This document shows positions 19,917 to 28,707 of a stretch of DNA of 64,000 bases, one piece after another. The notes below the pieces were generated by a model. It had not been told where the DNA came from and searched no databases. It saw only the letters and a list, made by a program, of their open reading frames with translations. Where the stretch lies: positions 496,001 to 560,000 of the forward strand of contig JADJPN010000001.1 in the NCBI GenBank assembly GCA_016713235.1, given 5' to 3'. Position 1 is the stretch's first letter; each line of letters opens with the position of its first letter. The position numbers and the translations under genes are program-made. The DNA comes from Hyphomicrobiales bacterium (lineage in GTDB: Bacteria > Pseudomonadota > Alphaproteobacteria > Rhizobiales > Xanthobacteraceae).

Positions 19917-22250
19917 ATGCGAATCGCGGTGGTGGGCGGCGGGCCAGCCGGCGTCTATTTTTCGATTCTTGCGGCCAAGGCCTGGCCCAAGGTCGAGATC
20001 GACGTGTTCGAGCGCAACCGCGCCGACGATACGTTCGGCTTCGGCGTCGTGTTTTCCGACGAGACCCTCGAGATCTTCGAGAAGTATGACGTTGAGAGCT
20101 ATCAGGCGATTGCCGACAACTTCGCCTATTGGGACGACATCGAGATCCATTTCAAAGGCAGCCTGCACCGCATCGGCGGCAACGGCTTCTGCGGCTGCGC
20201 GCGCACGACGCTTCTGAAATTGCTGCACGACCGCGCCCGCGCGCTCGGCGTGAAACTGCATTTCGAAACCGAAACCGATCCTTCGCTCGCAGCGCTGAAG
20301 GGTTACGATTTGATCGTCGCCGCCGACGGTGTGAACAGCCGGATCCGCGACACGCATCGCGAGCCCTTCGGGACGGAAATAGACAACCGGCCCAATAAGT
20401 TCACGTGGATGGGATCGACGCGCTCATTCGATGCCTTCACGTTTTTCTTTAAAGAAACCGAGTACGGCATCTTCATCGCGCATTGCTACCAGTACGAGCC
20501 GCAACGCTCGACCTGGGTTCTGGAAGTGCAGCCCGAGACCTTCGAACGCGCGGGGCTCGGAAAGCTGTCGGAAGAAGAATCGGCGCGCTTCCTCGAGAAG
20601 ATCTTCGCAGAGGAGCTGGACGGCCACAAACTCATGACCAACCGCTCGATGTGGCGGAATTTCCCTCGCGTCTCGAACGAACGCTGGGTCATGAACAACA
20701 CCGTACTGATCGGCGACGCCAAAGCGACCGCGCACTTCTCGATCGGCTCCGGCACCAAGCTTGCGATGGAAGACGCGATCGCGCTCTACGAGTCTCTTGC
20801 GAAGATGCGGCTCGATGTGCCCGCGTCGCTGAAGCACTTCGAAACGTCGCGGCGCGAGGATGTCGAGAAAACGCAGCACGCCGCCGACGTGTCGCTGGTC
20901 TGGTTCGAACACGTCGACCGATTCTGGGAGATGGACCCGCGCCAGTTCGCTTTCGGGCTGATGACGCGCTCCAAGGCAATCACCTGGGACAATCTGCAAC
21001 TCCGCGCGCCGGAATTTGTCGAGCAGGCGGGCGAGATGTTCGCGGAGCAAGTCCCGGGCGCGAGCCACGAGCGGCCGCGGCCGCCGATGTTTCAACCGTT
21101 CCGCCTGCGCGACATGGAGATCCCGAACCGCGTCGTGGTCTCGCCCATGTGCCAGTACTCGGCAAAAGAAGGCGTGCCGAACGAATGGCATCTCGTGCAT
21201 CTGGGCAGCCGCGCGATCGGCGGCGCGGGCCTGATCTATACTGAAATGACCGATGTTTCCGCCGACGCGCGGATCTCGCCGGGCTGCGCGGGAATCTACA
21301 CGGACGAACAGGAAGCCGCGTGGAAGCGCGTTACCGATTTCGTGCACGCAAACTCGGCTTCAAAAATCTGTCTTCAACTCGGTCATGCCGGCCGCAAGGG
21401 CGCGACCAAGCTGATGTGGGAAGGCATCGACGAACCGCTCGAGCGCGGCGCCTGGCCGATCATCGCACCCTCCCCGCTGCCTTATTATCCGCATAGCGTG
21501 GTGCCGCGCGAAATGACGCGCGCGGATATGGACAAAGTGAAATCGAACTTTGTCGCCGCGGCCGTGCGCGCCGAGCGCGCGGGCTTCGACATGCTGGAGC
21601 TGCACTGCGCGCACGGGTACCTGCTGTCGTCGTTCATCTCGCCGCTGACCAATCAGCGCGGCGACGAATACGGCGGCTTGCTCGACAACCGCCTGCGCTT
21701 TCCGCTCGAAGTCTTCCGCGCGATCCGCGAAGCGTGGCCGAACGACAAACCGATGTCGGTGCGCATCTCCGCGACCGACTGGAAAGACGGCGGCGTTACC
21801 GGCGAGGAATCGGTCGAAATTTCCCGTGCCTTCGCGCGCGAAGGTTGTGACCTGATCGATGTCTCGACCGGACAAACGGTTTACGACGCCGAGCCGGTGT
21901 TCGGCCGCATGTTCCAGACGCCGTATTCGGACCAGATCCGCAACGAGGCCAACATCGCGACCATGTGCGTCGGCAACATCACCACCGCCGATCAGGTGAA
22001 TACAATTCTTGCCGCCGGCCGCGCGGATCTTGTCGCGCTCGCGCGTCCGCATCTGGTCGATCCCTATTTCACGATGCACGCGGCGGCTTGGTACGGTGTC
22101 GACGCGATCGCGTGTCCACCGCAATATTTATCGGGCAAAGATCAATCGTTCCGTACCGCCGTGCGCGACCGCGCGGATCTCGCGGAACTGCGCCGCAAAG
22201 TGAAGCCGCGCAGTCATCAGCGACAGACGACAAGAGAAGCCGCGGAGTAA
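19917..22250 (+). CDS. Bifunctional 2-aminobenzoyl-CoA monooxygenase/reductase or salicylyl-CoA 5-hydroxylase
   Basis: 777 residues, two flavin modules. Residues 1 to about 380 are a class A flavin monooxygenase (GGGPAGVYF, TFGFGVVFSD, AADGVNS, SIGSGTKLAMED). Residues from about 393 on are an old-yellow-enzyme-type oxidoreductase (MFQPFRLRDMEIPNRVV, MCQYSA, QLGHAGRKG, HCAHGYLLSSF, RADLVALARP). This fusion is known as 2-aminobenzoyl-CoA monooxygenase/reductase of aerobic anthranilate degradation and as salicylyl-CoA 5-hydroxylase. RidA next door favours the amino substrate. ATG at 19917 lies after an AGG-type ribosome site. Confidence 0.85.
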   Translation: MRIAVVGGGPAGVYFSILAAKAWPKVEIDVFERNRADDTFGFGVVFSDETLEIFEKYDVESYQAIADNFAYWDDIEIHFKGSLHRIGGNGFCGCARTTLLKLLHDRARALGVKLHFETETDPSLAALKGYDLIVAADGVNSRIRDTHREPFGTEIDNRPNKFTWMGSTRSFDAFTFFFKETEYGIFIAHCYQYEPQRSTWVLEVQPETFERAGLGKLSEEESARFLEKIFAEELDGHKLMTNRSMWRNFPRVSNERWVMNNTVLIGDAKATAHFSIGSGTKLAMEDAIALYESLAKMRLDVPASLKHFETSRREDVEKTQHAADVSLVWFEHVDRFWEMDPRQFAFGLMTRSKAITWDNLQLRAPEFVEQAGEMFAEQVPGASHERPRPPMFQPFRLRDMEIPNRVVVSPMCQYSAKEGVPNEWHLVHLGSRAIGGAGLIYTEMTDVSADARISPGCAGIYTDEQEAAWKRVTDFVHANSASKICLQLGHAGRKGATKLMWEGIDEPLERGAWPIIAPSPLPYYPHSVVPREMTRADMDKVKSNFVAAAVRAERAGFDMLELHCAHGYLLSSFISPLTNQRGDEYGGLLDNRLRFPLEVFRAIREAWPNDKPMSVRISATDWKDGGVTGEESVEISRAFAREGCDLIDVSTGQTVYDAEPVFGRMFQTPYSDQIRNEANIATMCVGNITTADQVNTILAAGRADLVALARPHLVDPYFTMHAAAWYGVDAIACPPQYLSGKDQSFRTAVRDRADLAELRRKVKPRSHQRQTTREAAE

Positions 22251-22548
22251 CGCGGCTAAAAATACGACAGCACGGTTTCCGCAGAGCGGACCACTTGTTG
22301 CGCTGCATCATGCGTCCGATTCACGCTGCGAAGATTTCATGCATGTGCGAGCCTTCGCACGTGCCGCAAAAGCTATTGACGAACACTTCGCAAGTGCCTG
22401 AAAGTCTTGGCGATGGCTCCTCGAAGCCAGAGTGCAAACCGATCACAGGTGTGCCGACAGTTACCGGCGTCAAACGCAAAAAGCGAAAACAAAAACAAAA
22501 AGGCGGCGCACCAATCGGTCGCAAAATTTCCTAGGGAGGAAAATTACG
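22251..22548. promoter_or_regulatory. Leader region with two small hairpins before LIV transporter 1
   Basis: 298 bases without a convincing gene. Two inverted repeats are visible: GTGCGA-gcct-TCGCAC at 22346-22361 and CACTT-cgc-AAGTG at 22385-22397. An A-rich stretch follows and then a strong ribosome site AGGGAGGA just before the ATG at 22549. Likely promoter and 5' untranslated leader of the transporter; no promoter can be assigned firmly. Confidence 0.4.
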
Positions 22549-23820
22549 ATGAAATGGCAAATGCCTAAGAAGTTGCTCGGGCTCGCCGCCGTCGGTCTCG
22601 TTGCCGGCGCCGGTTATCTCGCGCTACCGCAGAAGACGGAAGCGCAAGGCGCGACCATCAAAATCGCTTATGTCGATCCGCTCTCCGGCCCGATGGCCGG
22701 TATCGGCGACACCGGTCTCAAGAACTTTCAGTTCATTCTGGAAGAGATCAACGCCAAGGGCGGCGCGAACGGCCAAAAGCTCGAAGTCGTTCCCTTCGAC
22801 AACAAGCTGAACGCGCAGGAAACCATCGTGCAGGTGCAGAAGGCCATCGATAGCGGCATTCGCATCATCACGCAGGGCAACGGCACGGCGTTCGCGATCG
22901 CGATCTCCGAATTCGTCACCAAATACAACGAGCGCAACCCCGGCAAGGAAGTCATCTATCTCAACTACGCCGCGGTCGATCCGATCCTGACCAACGCGAA
23001 GTGCAGCTACTGGCACTTCCGCTGGGACGCAAACACCGAGCAGAAGATGGCGGCGATCACCGCCTTCCTGAAAGACAAAAAAGACGTGAAGAAGATGTAC
23101 CTGATCAATCAGGATTACGCCTTCGGTCACGGCGTGCGCGATCTCGCGGTGAAGTTCCTCAAAGAGAAGCGCCCCGACATCGAAGTGGTCGGCAACGAAC
23201 TGCACCCGCTCGCCAAGATCACCGATTTCGCGCCTTACATCGCGAAGATCAAGGCTTCGGGCGCCGACAGCATCATCACCGGCAACTGGGGTAACGACAT
23301 CTCGCTGCTCATCAAGGCAGCGGCCGACGCCGGCTTGCAGGTGAATTTCTTCACCTTCTATGCAGGCGGCACCGGCGGCCCGACCGCGATCAAGCAGGCC
23401 AACCTCTCGAACCGCGTTTTCGCGGTCGGCGAAGGCTTCGCGAACATCCCGCACAAGGCTTCGCAGGATTTCGAAAAGGGCTTGCGCGACAAGTATAAGG
23501 TCGGCCTGTTCTATCCGCGCGGCGTGAACCAGCTGCGAATGCTCGCGGCTGCGATCACCCAGGCGAAGTCGGACGATCCGAAGAAGTTCGCGGCCGTCCT
23601 GCATGGCATGAAGTTCGAAGTGTTCAACGGCGGCGAAGGCATTATGCGCGCCGATGACCACCAGTTCATGCAGCCGATGTACATGGCGAGCTTCGGTCCG
23701 ATCAAAGCCGACCAGCCGTTCGATGAAGAGAACACTGGCTGGGGCTGGAGCATCGCAGGCAAGGTCGACTCGAAAGACACCGCGGTGCCGACCACCTGCA
23801 AAATGAACAAGCCGTCCTAA
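22549..23820 (+). CDS. LIV-type periplasmic substrate-binding protein (transporter 1)
   Basis: 423 residues from ATG at 22549. Signal peptide MKWQMPKKLLGLAAVGLVAG with a cleavage region near TEAQG, then IKIAYVDPLSGPMAGIGDTG, the start of the family's Venus-flytrap fold. Family members in aromatic loci bind aromatic acids as well as branched-chain amino acids. Located between the anthranilate/salicylate-CoA genes and its own permease and ATPase genes, so an aromatic acid ligand is likely. A hairpin after the stop may raise its expression over the membrane genes. Confidence 0.88.
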   Translation: MKWQMPKKLLGLAAVGLVAGAGYLALPQKTEAQGATIKIAYVDPLSGPMAGIGDTGLKNFQFILEEINAKGGANGQKLEVVPFDNKLNAQETIVQVQKAIDSGIRIITQGNGTAFAIAISEFVTKYNERNPGKEVIYLNYAAVDPILTNAKCSYWHFRWDANTEQKMAAITAFLKDKKDVKKMYLINQDYAFGHGVRDLAVKFLKEKRPDIEVVGNELHPLAKITDFAPYIAKIKASGADSIITGNWGNDISLLIKAAADAGLQVNFFTFYAGGTGGPTAIKQANLSNRVFAVGEGFANIPHKASQDFEKGLRDKYKVGLFYPRGVNQLRMLAAAITQAKSDDPKKFAAVLHGMKFEVFNGGEGIMRADDHQFMQPMYMASFGPIKADQPFDEENTGWGWSIAGKVDSKDTAVPTTCKMNKPS

Positions 23821-23834
23821 CCGGCTTTAATAAG

Positions 23835-23862
23835 CGTCCGGCCGGATTGCTCCGGCCGGACG
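23835..23862 (+). terminator. Hairpin between binding-protein and permease genes
   Basis: CGTCCGGCCGGA-ttgc-TCCGGCCGGACG, 12-bp perfect arms followed by TTCTTATCTTTC. A partial terminator or mRNA-stabilising hairpin, typical after a highly expressed binding-protein gene. Confidence 0.7.
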
Positions 23863-23907
23863 TTCTTATCTTTCGTTTCATCATTCACCCTCGGCGGGCA
23901 GGGAACC

Positions 23908-24855
23908 GTGGCTGAACTCATCATCATTTCGACGCTGAACGGCGTGCTTTACGGCATGCTTCTGTTCCTGATGGCAAGCGGTCTCACGCTCATCTTCAGC
24001 ATGATGGGCGTACTCAACTTCGCGCATGCCAGCTTCTATATGCTTGGCGCATTTCTCGGATATCAGATCAGCCAATGGGCGGGCTTCGTTCCGGCACTCA
24101 TTCTTGCACCGATGATCGCAGGCGGCATCGGTGCACTGGTTGAGCGTTACGGATTGCGCACCGTTCACAAAAACGGCCACGTCGCGGAGCTGCTCTTTAC
24201 CTTCGGTCTCGCCTTCATCATCGAGGAAGTGATCCAGATGATCTGGGGCAAGCTCTCCGTCGACTATCGCGTGCCGAGCTGGCTCGATTTCTCCGCCTTC
24301 ACGATCTACGCGACGAATTACCCCGCCTACAAGACCTTCATGCTGCTGTTCTCGATCGTGATCTTTATCGGGCTGATCTTTTTGCTCACCAGAACCCGCG
24401 CAGGCCTCATCATTCAGGCTTCGCTCTCGCATCCGAACATGGTCGGCATGCTCGGCCACAACGTGCCGCGCGTTTTCATGCTGGTGTTCGGCCTCGGCAC
24501 CGCGCTGGCCGCGATTGCCGGTGTGATCGCGGGCGCTGCCTATGTCACGCAATCGAACATGGCGGCGCTGCTCGGGCCGATCCTGTTCGTCGTGGTCGTC
24601 GTCGGCGGGCTCGGGTCACTCTGGGGCGCGTTCGTCGCTTCGCTGCTGATCGGTCTGCTGCAAACTTTCGCGATCGCGTCCGACTGGTCGCTGAACAAGT
24701 TCTTCGGTGACTTCATCACGCCGACGCGCGGCACGCTGCTCTTTGATGTGTGGAATGTCACCATCGCGCAGGTCGGCCCGATTCTGCCTTATCTCCTGCT
24801 CGTACTCGTGCTGATCTTCCGGCCGACCGGCCTTTTCGGGACCAGAGAAACATGA
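23908..24855 (+). CDS. LIV-type ABC permease LivH (transporter 1)
   Basis: 315 residues from GTG at 23908. Eight or so hydrophobic segments; the family landmarks are GLTLIFSMMGVLNFAHASFYMLG at the start and VVVGGLGSLWGAFVASLLIG near the end. Pairs with LivM, whose ATG overlaps its stop. Forms half of the transmembrane channel of importer 1. Confidence 0.9.
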   Translation: MAELIIISTLNGVLYGMLLFLMASGLTLIFSMMGVLNFAHASFYMLGAFLGYQISQWAGFVPALILAPMIAGGIGALVERYGLRTVHKNGHVAELLFTFGLAFIIEEVIQMIWGKLSVDYRVPSWLDFSAFTIYATNYPAYKTFMLLFSIVIFIGLIFLLTRTRAGLIIQASLSHPNMVGMLGHNVPRVFMLVFGLGTALAAIAGVIAGAAYVTQSNMAALLGPILFVVVVVGGLGSLWGAFVASLLIGLLQTFAIASDWSLNKFFGDFITPTRGTLLFDVWNVTIAQVGPILPYLLLVLVLIFRPTGLFGTRET

Positions 24856-26177
24856 GCGACGCAGCGAAAGCGATGCCCATGGCATCCGAAACCTCGGCGC
24901 GGGCCCGCATCAAACGCTACAGCGTATGGATTGTCGCGGCAGCGTTGCTTCTCGTCATGCCTTACATCTTCCCGTCCGGCGCATCGATCACGACGATGTG
25001 CCTGATGGGCATCATGATCATCTTCGCGCTCTCTTATAATATGTTGCTCGGCCAGTCCGGCATGCTCTCGTTCGGGCACGCGGTCTATTACGGCCTCGCC
25101 GCTTTCGCGACCGCGCACATGATGAACTGGGCCATCAAGGCCGGGGTTCCGATCCCACTGCCGTTCATGCCGATCGTGGGTGCGGCGGCCGGCCTCGTCT
25201 TCGGCATTATCTTCGGCTCGGTTTCCACGAGGCGCGCGGGCACGGTGTTTGCGATGATCTCGCTCGGTCTTGCGGAACTGGTTTATTCCAGCTCGCTGAT
25301 CCTGCGCAGCTTCTTCGGCGGCGAAGAAGGTATCTCCGCCGACCGCACCAAACTCGTTCGCTTCTTCGGCTACAATTTCGGCCCGCAGATTCAGGTTTAT
25401 TACCTGATCGCAGCATGGTGTCTGCTCTGCATCATCCTGATGTATGCGATCACGCGCACGCCGCTCGGCCGCATGTGCAACGCGGTTCGCGAGAACCCCG
25501 AGCGGGTCGAGTTCGTCGGCTATAATCCGCAATTCGTTCGCTTCATCGCCTTCTCGCTTGCGGGCCTGTTCGCGGGTGTCGCCGGCTCGTTGGCCGCGAT
25601 CAATATTGAGCTTGCGCAGGCGAGCTTTGTCGGCGCGGCCCAGTCGGGCGCGGTGCTGCTCGCAGCTTACATCGGCGGCGTCGCCTTCTTCGTGGGGCCG
25701 ATCCTTGGCGCAATCCTGGTGACGCTGTTGTCGATCAAGCTTTCCGACTTCTCGGAAATCTGGGTGCTTTATTTCGGAATCCTATTCATCACGATCATCA
25801 TGTTCGCGCCTTACGGCCTTTCGGGATTGCTCATGATGCATGCGCAGTTCTGGCGTGGGCCGCTCGGCAGCCGGATCTCGCGATTGGGCAAGCTGCTTGG
25901 CGCTTATCTGATCGCGGCGCTTCCGGCGCTTATCATGCTTGCCGGCGCGATCCTGCTGATTGAGATGATCCATCACGTCGCGCAGAAAGGCGCGGAAGGC
26001 GCGAATATGCACTTCCTGCGCCGGAGCTATCTCACCGTGAACACCCATACGGCCTGGCCGTGGATCGGTGGTCTTGTCGCTATGATCGGCGGCTTCCTCG
26101 CATTCCGCTTTACGTGGCCGACCGTCGCAAGCGCCTGGCATCAAGCGCTGCTCGACACGCAACGGAGCAGCAAATGA
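24852..26177 (+). CDS. LIV-type ABC permease LivM (transporter 1) with long C-terminal extension
   Basis: 441 residues from ATG at 24852, against about 320-350 in ordinary LivM. The core has YNMLLGQSGMLSFGHAVYYG, FAMISLGLAELVY and GAAQSGAVLLAAYIGGVAFFVG. After the core come about 100 extra residues with two more hydrophobic segments (LGAYLIAALPALIMLAGAIL and WPWIGGLVAMIGGFLAF). The extension is a recognised feature of some proteobacterial LivM branches. The stop overlaps the livG start. Confidence 0.88.
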   Translation: MSDAAKAMPMASETSARARIKRYSVWIVAAALLLVMPYIFPSGASITTMCLMGIMIIFALSYNMLLGQSGMLSFGHAVYYGLAAFATAHMMNWAIKAGVPIPLPFMPIVGAAAGLVFGIIFGSVSTRRAGTVFAMISLGLAELVYSSSLILRSFFGGEEGISADRTKLVRFFGYNFGPQIQVYYLIAAWCLLCIILMYAITRTPLGRMCNAVRENPERVEFVGYNPQFVRFIAFSLAGLFAGVAGSLAAINIELAQASFVGAAQSGAVLLAAYIGGVAFFVGPILGAILVTLLSIKLSDFSEIWVLYFGILFITIIMFAPYGLSGLLMMHAQFWRGPLGSRISRLGKLLGAYLIAALPALIMLAGAILLIEMIHHVAQKGAEGANMHFLRRSYLTVNTHTAWPWIGGLVAMIGGFLAFRFTWPTVASAWHQALLDTQRSSK

Positions 26178-26926
26178 ACTCGGCAGTTGAGTTAAAGAGT
26201 CTCGAGAAGCGCTTCGGCAAAACCGAGATCATCCGCGGCGTCAGCCTCGACGTGAAATCCGGCGAGCGGCATGCCGTGATCGGGCCGAACGGCGCAGGTA
26301 AATCCACGCTGTTCAATCTGATCAGCGGCCGTTTCATGCCCTCCTCCGGCTCGATCCATCTGCGCGGCGAAAACATCACCGGCCTGCGGCCTTTCGAGAT
26401 CAACCGCCGCGGACTTTCGCGCAGCTTCCAGGTCACCAATATCTTCCCGCGGCTTTCGGTCTGGGAAAACGTGCGCTGCGCCGTGTTGTGGTCGAAGGGC
26501 TACAAGTATTCGTTCTGGCGCAACATCGACAAACTGGAAGATGTGCGCGCGCGGACACAGGAAATTCTCGAACAGATCAATATGGCGAACCGCGCCGAGG
26601 TTCCGGCTGGCGTGCTCTCCTACGCCGAACAGCGGGCGCTTGAGATCGGCATTACGATCGCCGGCGGCGCCGACATCATTCTCCTCGACGAGCCGACCGC
26701 CGGCATGAGCCGCAGCGAGACCGAATACGCAGTCGCGATGATCCGCCGGGTCAGCGAAGGCCGCACGCTCATCATTATCGAGCACGACATGGGCGTCGTG
26801 TTCGATCTTGCCGATCGTATTTCCGTGCTGGTGTACGGCCAGATTCTCGCGACTGACGTGCCCGCGAAGATCAAATCGAACGCGAAAGTGCAAGAAGCCT
26901 ATCTCGGAGCAGCCGGCCATGACTGA
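26174..26926 (+). CDS. LIV-type ABC ATPase LivG (transporter 1)
   Basis: 250 residues. Walker A GPNGAGKST, Q-loop SFQVTNIFP, signature-equivalent LSYAEQRALEI, Walker B IILLDEPTAGMS and switch IIEHDMG. The C-terminal AYLG is the LivG norm. Overlaps livF by 8 bases. Confidence 0.92.
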   Translation: MNSAVELKSLEKRFGKTEIIRGVSLDVKSGERHAVIGPNGAGKSTLFNLISGRFMPSSGSIHLRGENITGLRPFEINRRGLSRSFQVTNIFPRLSVWENVRCAVLWSKGYKYSFWRNIDKLEDVRARTQEILEQINMANRAEVPAGVLSYAEQRALEIGITIAGGADIILLDEPTAGMSRSETEYAVAMIRRVSEGRTLIIIEHDMGVVFDLADRISVLVYGQILATDVPAKIKSNAKVQEAYLGAAGHD

Positions 26927-27626
26927 CACGATGCTCGAGGTAAAAGACCTGCACGCCTATTACGGCAAGAGCCATATTCTTCAGGGCGTGAACCTGAACG
27001 TGAAAAACGGCGAGATCGTTTCCATTCTCGGGCGCAACGGCGTCGGCCGTTCGACGACGCTCAAAGCGATCATGGGCGACGTGCCGCCGCAGGGTTCGAT
27101 CACCTTCAAGGGCAAGCAGATCGCAGGCCTGAAATCCTATCAGGTCGCCTATCACGGGCTCGGCTATGTGCCGGAAGACCGCTCGATCTTCCCCGGCCTC
27201 ACGGTCGAGCAGAATCTCATTCTGGGCGAGAAGTCCGGCCGCAAGAACCCGCGCTGGTCGATCGAGGATGTCTACAACCTGTTTCCGATCCTGCGCGAGC
27301 GCAAGGACACCGACGCGAGCGTGCTCTCCGGTGGCGAGCAACAGATGCTGACAGTCTGCCGCACGCTCATGGGTGATCCCGACCTCATCATGGTGGATGA
27401 GCCGACCGAAGGCCTCTCCCCGCAGATGACCGAACGCGTCGGGACTCTTTTGCAGAGCATCGCGGAGCGGAAGATTTCCATTCTGCTGGTCGAACAGAAG
27501 CTCACGATTGCGATGAAGATTTCCCACCGCGTCTATGTGATGGGTCACGGGCATATCGTGTTCGAAGGCACGCCCGGCGATCTTGAGAAGAACGAGGATG
27601 TGCGCCGCGAGTGGCTGGAAGTCTGA
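26919..27626 (+). CDS. LIV-type ABC ATPase LivF (transporter 1), Walker A Lys replaced by Arg
   Basis: 235 residues from ATG at 26919. LivF features: LHAYYGKSHILQGV, signature LSGGEQQML, Walker B LIMVDEPTEGLS, VEQKL. The P-loop reads GRNGVGRSTT, so the normally invariant Lys that binds ATP phosphates is Arg. The same change occurs in the LivF at 45047. The rest of the ATPase motifs is intact, so it may still work, perhaps with the LivG partner carrying the main ATPase site. Last gene before a strong terminator. Confidence 0.9.
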   Translation: MTDTMLEVKDLHAYYGKSHILQGVNLNVKNGEIVSILGRNGVGRSTTLKAIMGDVPPQGSITFKGKQIAGLKSYQVAYHGLGYVPEDRSIFPGLTVEQNLILGEKSGRKNPRWSIEDVYNLFPILRERKDTDASVLSGGEQQMLTVCRTLMGDPDLIMVDEPTEGLSPQMTERVGTLLQSIAERKISILLVEQKLTIAMKISHRVYVMGHGHIVFEGTPGDLEKNEDVRREWLEV

Positions 27627-27645
27627 CGCGGCCTTCCGGAAACAA

Positions 27646-27674
27646 AAAACGGCCGGGATCATCCCGGCCGTTTT
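27646..27674 (+). terminator. Rho-independent terminator after LIV operon 1
   Basis: AAAACGGCCGGGAT-c-ATCCCGGCCGTTTT: 14-bp perfect arms, A-run on one side and T-run on the other, so it can act in both directions. Lies 20 bases after livF. Confidence 0.88.
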
Positions 27675-27934
27675 CGCTTTCAGCGTCCGCTACTTCTTCC
27701 CGGCGAGAATGCGCTCGTCAGCGGCGGCGTTTTGCTTTCTTCCTGGCTGGCGCGAGCGCGCCTGACACGATGTCCTGCTTTGAGTTTCTTCACCGCAGCT
27801 TCGGTCGTGGACTCCGGCCGAACCGGCGTGAGAGGAGCCATCGATCAAATTCCAATAGTCGACAAAATTAAAAACATCGATATTTTTGCCGACGCACAAC
27901 AAGACGGCCAAGCCGCCTCGCGGGAGGAAGCGTC
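27675..27934. other. Gene-poor spacer, possible small basic protein on the minus strand
   Basis: 260 bases between the LIV operon terminator and the cyclase gene. On the minus strand ATG near 27842 opens a Lys/Arg-rich frame (STTEAAVKKLKAGHRVRRAR), and another minus frame ends QPGRKQNAAADERILAGKK. The two could be one small basic protein with an indel between them, but there is no family match I recognise. AT-rich sequence at 27850-27900 is a likely promoter for the cyclase gene. Confidence 0.25.
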
Positions 27935-28705
27935 ATGAAAATCGTCGACTTATCGGTTGCCCTGGAAAACGACGTGCCGGCAGACCCGCCGGGCCTCGGC
28001 CCGAATATCGAATACACGAACCACAAAGAATCCGCCGCCAGCGTATGCACCTTTTTTCCGGGGCTGAAGCCCGAACACCTTCCCGACAGCGAAGGCTGGG
28101 CGATCGAACAGATCAATCTCACCACGCATAACGGTACGCATTTGGATGCACCGTACCATTTTGCGTCCACCATGAACGACGGCGAGCGCGCCTGGACCAT
28201 CGACGAAGTACCGCTCGACTGGTGCTTCCGGCCCGGCGTGAAGCTCGACTTCCGTCATTTCGAGAATGGTTATGTCGCGACCGCCGCCGACGTGGAAGCC
28301 GAACTGAAACGCATCGGCCACAAATTGCAGCCGCTCGACATCGTTGTCGTGAATACCTCCGCCGCCGCACGCTACGGTAAGCCCGACTATCTTGCGAGCG
28401 GTTGCGGCATGGGCGCGGAAGCGACGCTCTATTTGACCTCACGCGGCGTGCGCGTCACCGGCACCGACGGCTGGTCATGGGACGCTCCTTTCGTGCACAC
28501 CGCGAAAAAATTTGCGGAGACGAAAGATGCGTCCTTGATCTGGGAAGGGCACAAGTCCGGCCGCAAGATCGGCTACTGCCACATCGAAAAGCTGCATAAT
28601 CTGGAACAACTGCCTTCGAACGGATTCAAGATCGCATGCTTTCCGGTGAAAATTAAAGCTGCCTCCGCGGGGTGGACGCGCGCTGTCGCCATTCTGGAGA
28701 ATTAA
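27935..28705 (+). CDS. Cyclase-family metal hydrolase (kynurenine formamidase / isatin hydrolase fold)
   Basis: 256 residues; good ribosome site GGGAGG before ATG at 27935. The family metal motif is HNGTHLDAP (about residues 66-74), and a second His/Glu-rich site follows near the C-terminus (HIEKLHNLEQLP). PF04199 members include KynB and isatin hydrolase, both of which lead toward anthranilate, plus carbamate/amide hydrolases. Closeness to an anthranilate-type locus makes such a role attractive, but the sequence alone does not fix the substrate. The FAH gene follows 2 bases after the stop. Confidence 0.8.
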   Translation: MKIVDLSVALENDVPADPPGLGPNIEYTNHKESAASVCTFFPGLKPEHLPDSEGWAIEQINLTTHNGTHLDAPYHFASTMNDGERAWTIDEVPLDWCFRPGVKLDFRHFENGYVATAADVEAELKRIGHKLQPLDIVVVNTSAAARYGKPDYLASGCGMGAEATLYLTSRGVRVTGTDGWSWDAPFVHTAKKFAETKDASLIWEGHKSGRKIGYCHIEKLHNLEQLPSNGFKIACFPVKIKAASAGWTRAVAILEN

Positions 28706-28707
28706 AA

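Noticed and set aside
27690..27911. 73-codon minus-strand frame as a definite gene
   Set aside because: Composition changes along the frame and a second frame looks equally plausible; reported only as a possible small basic protein.
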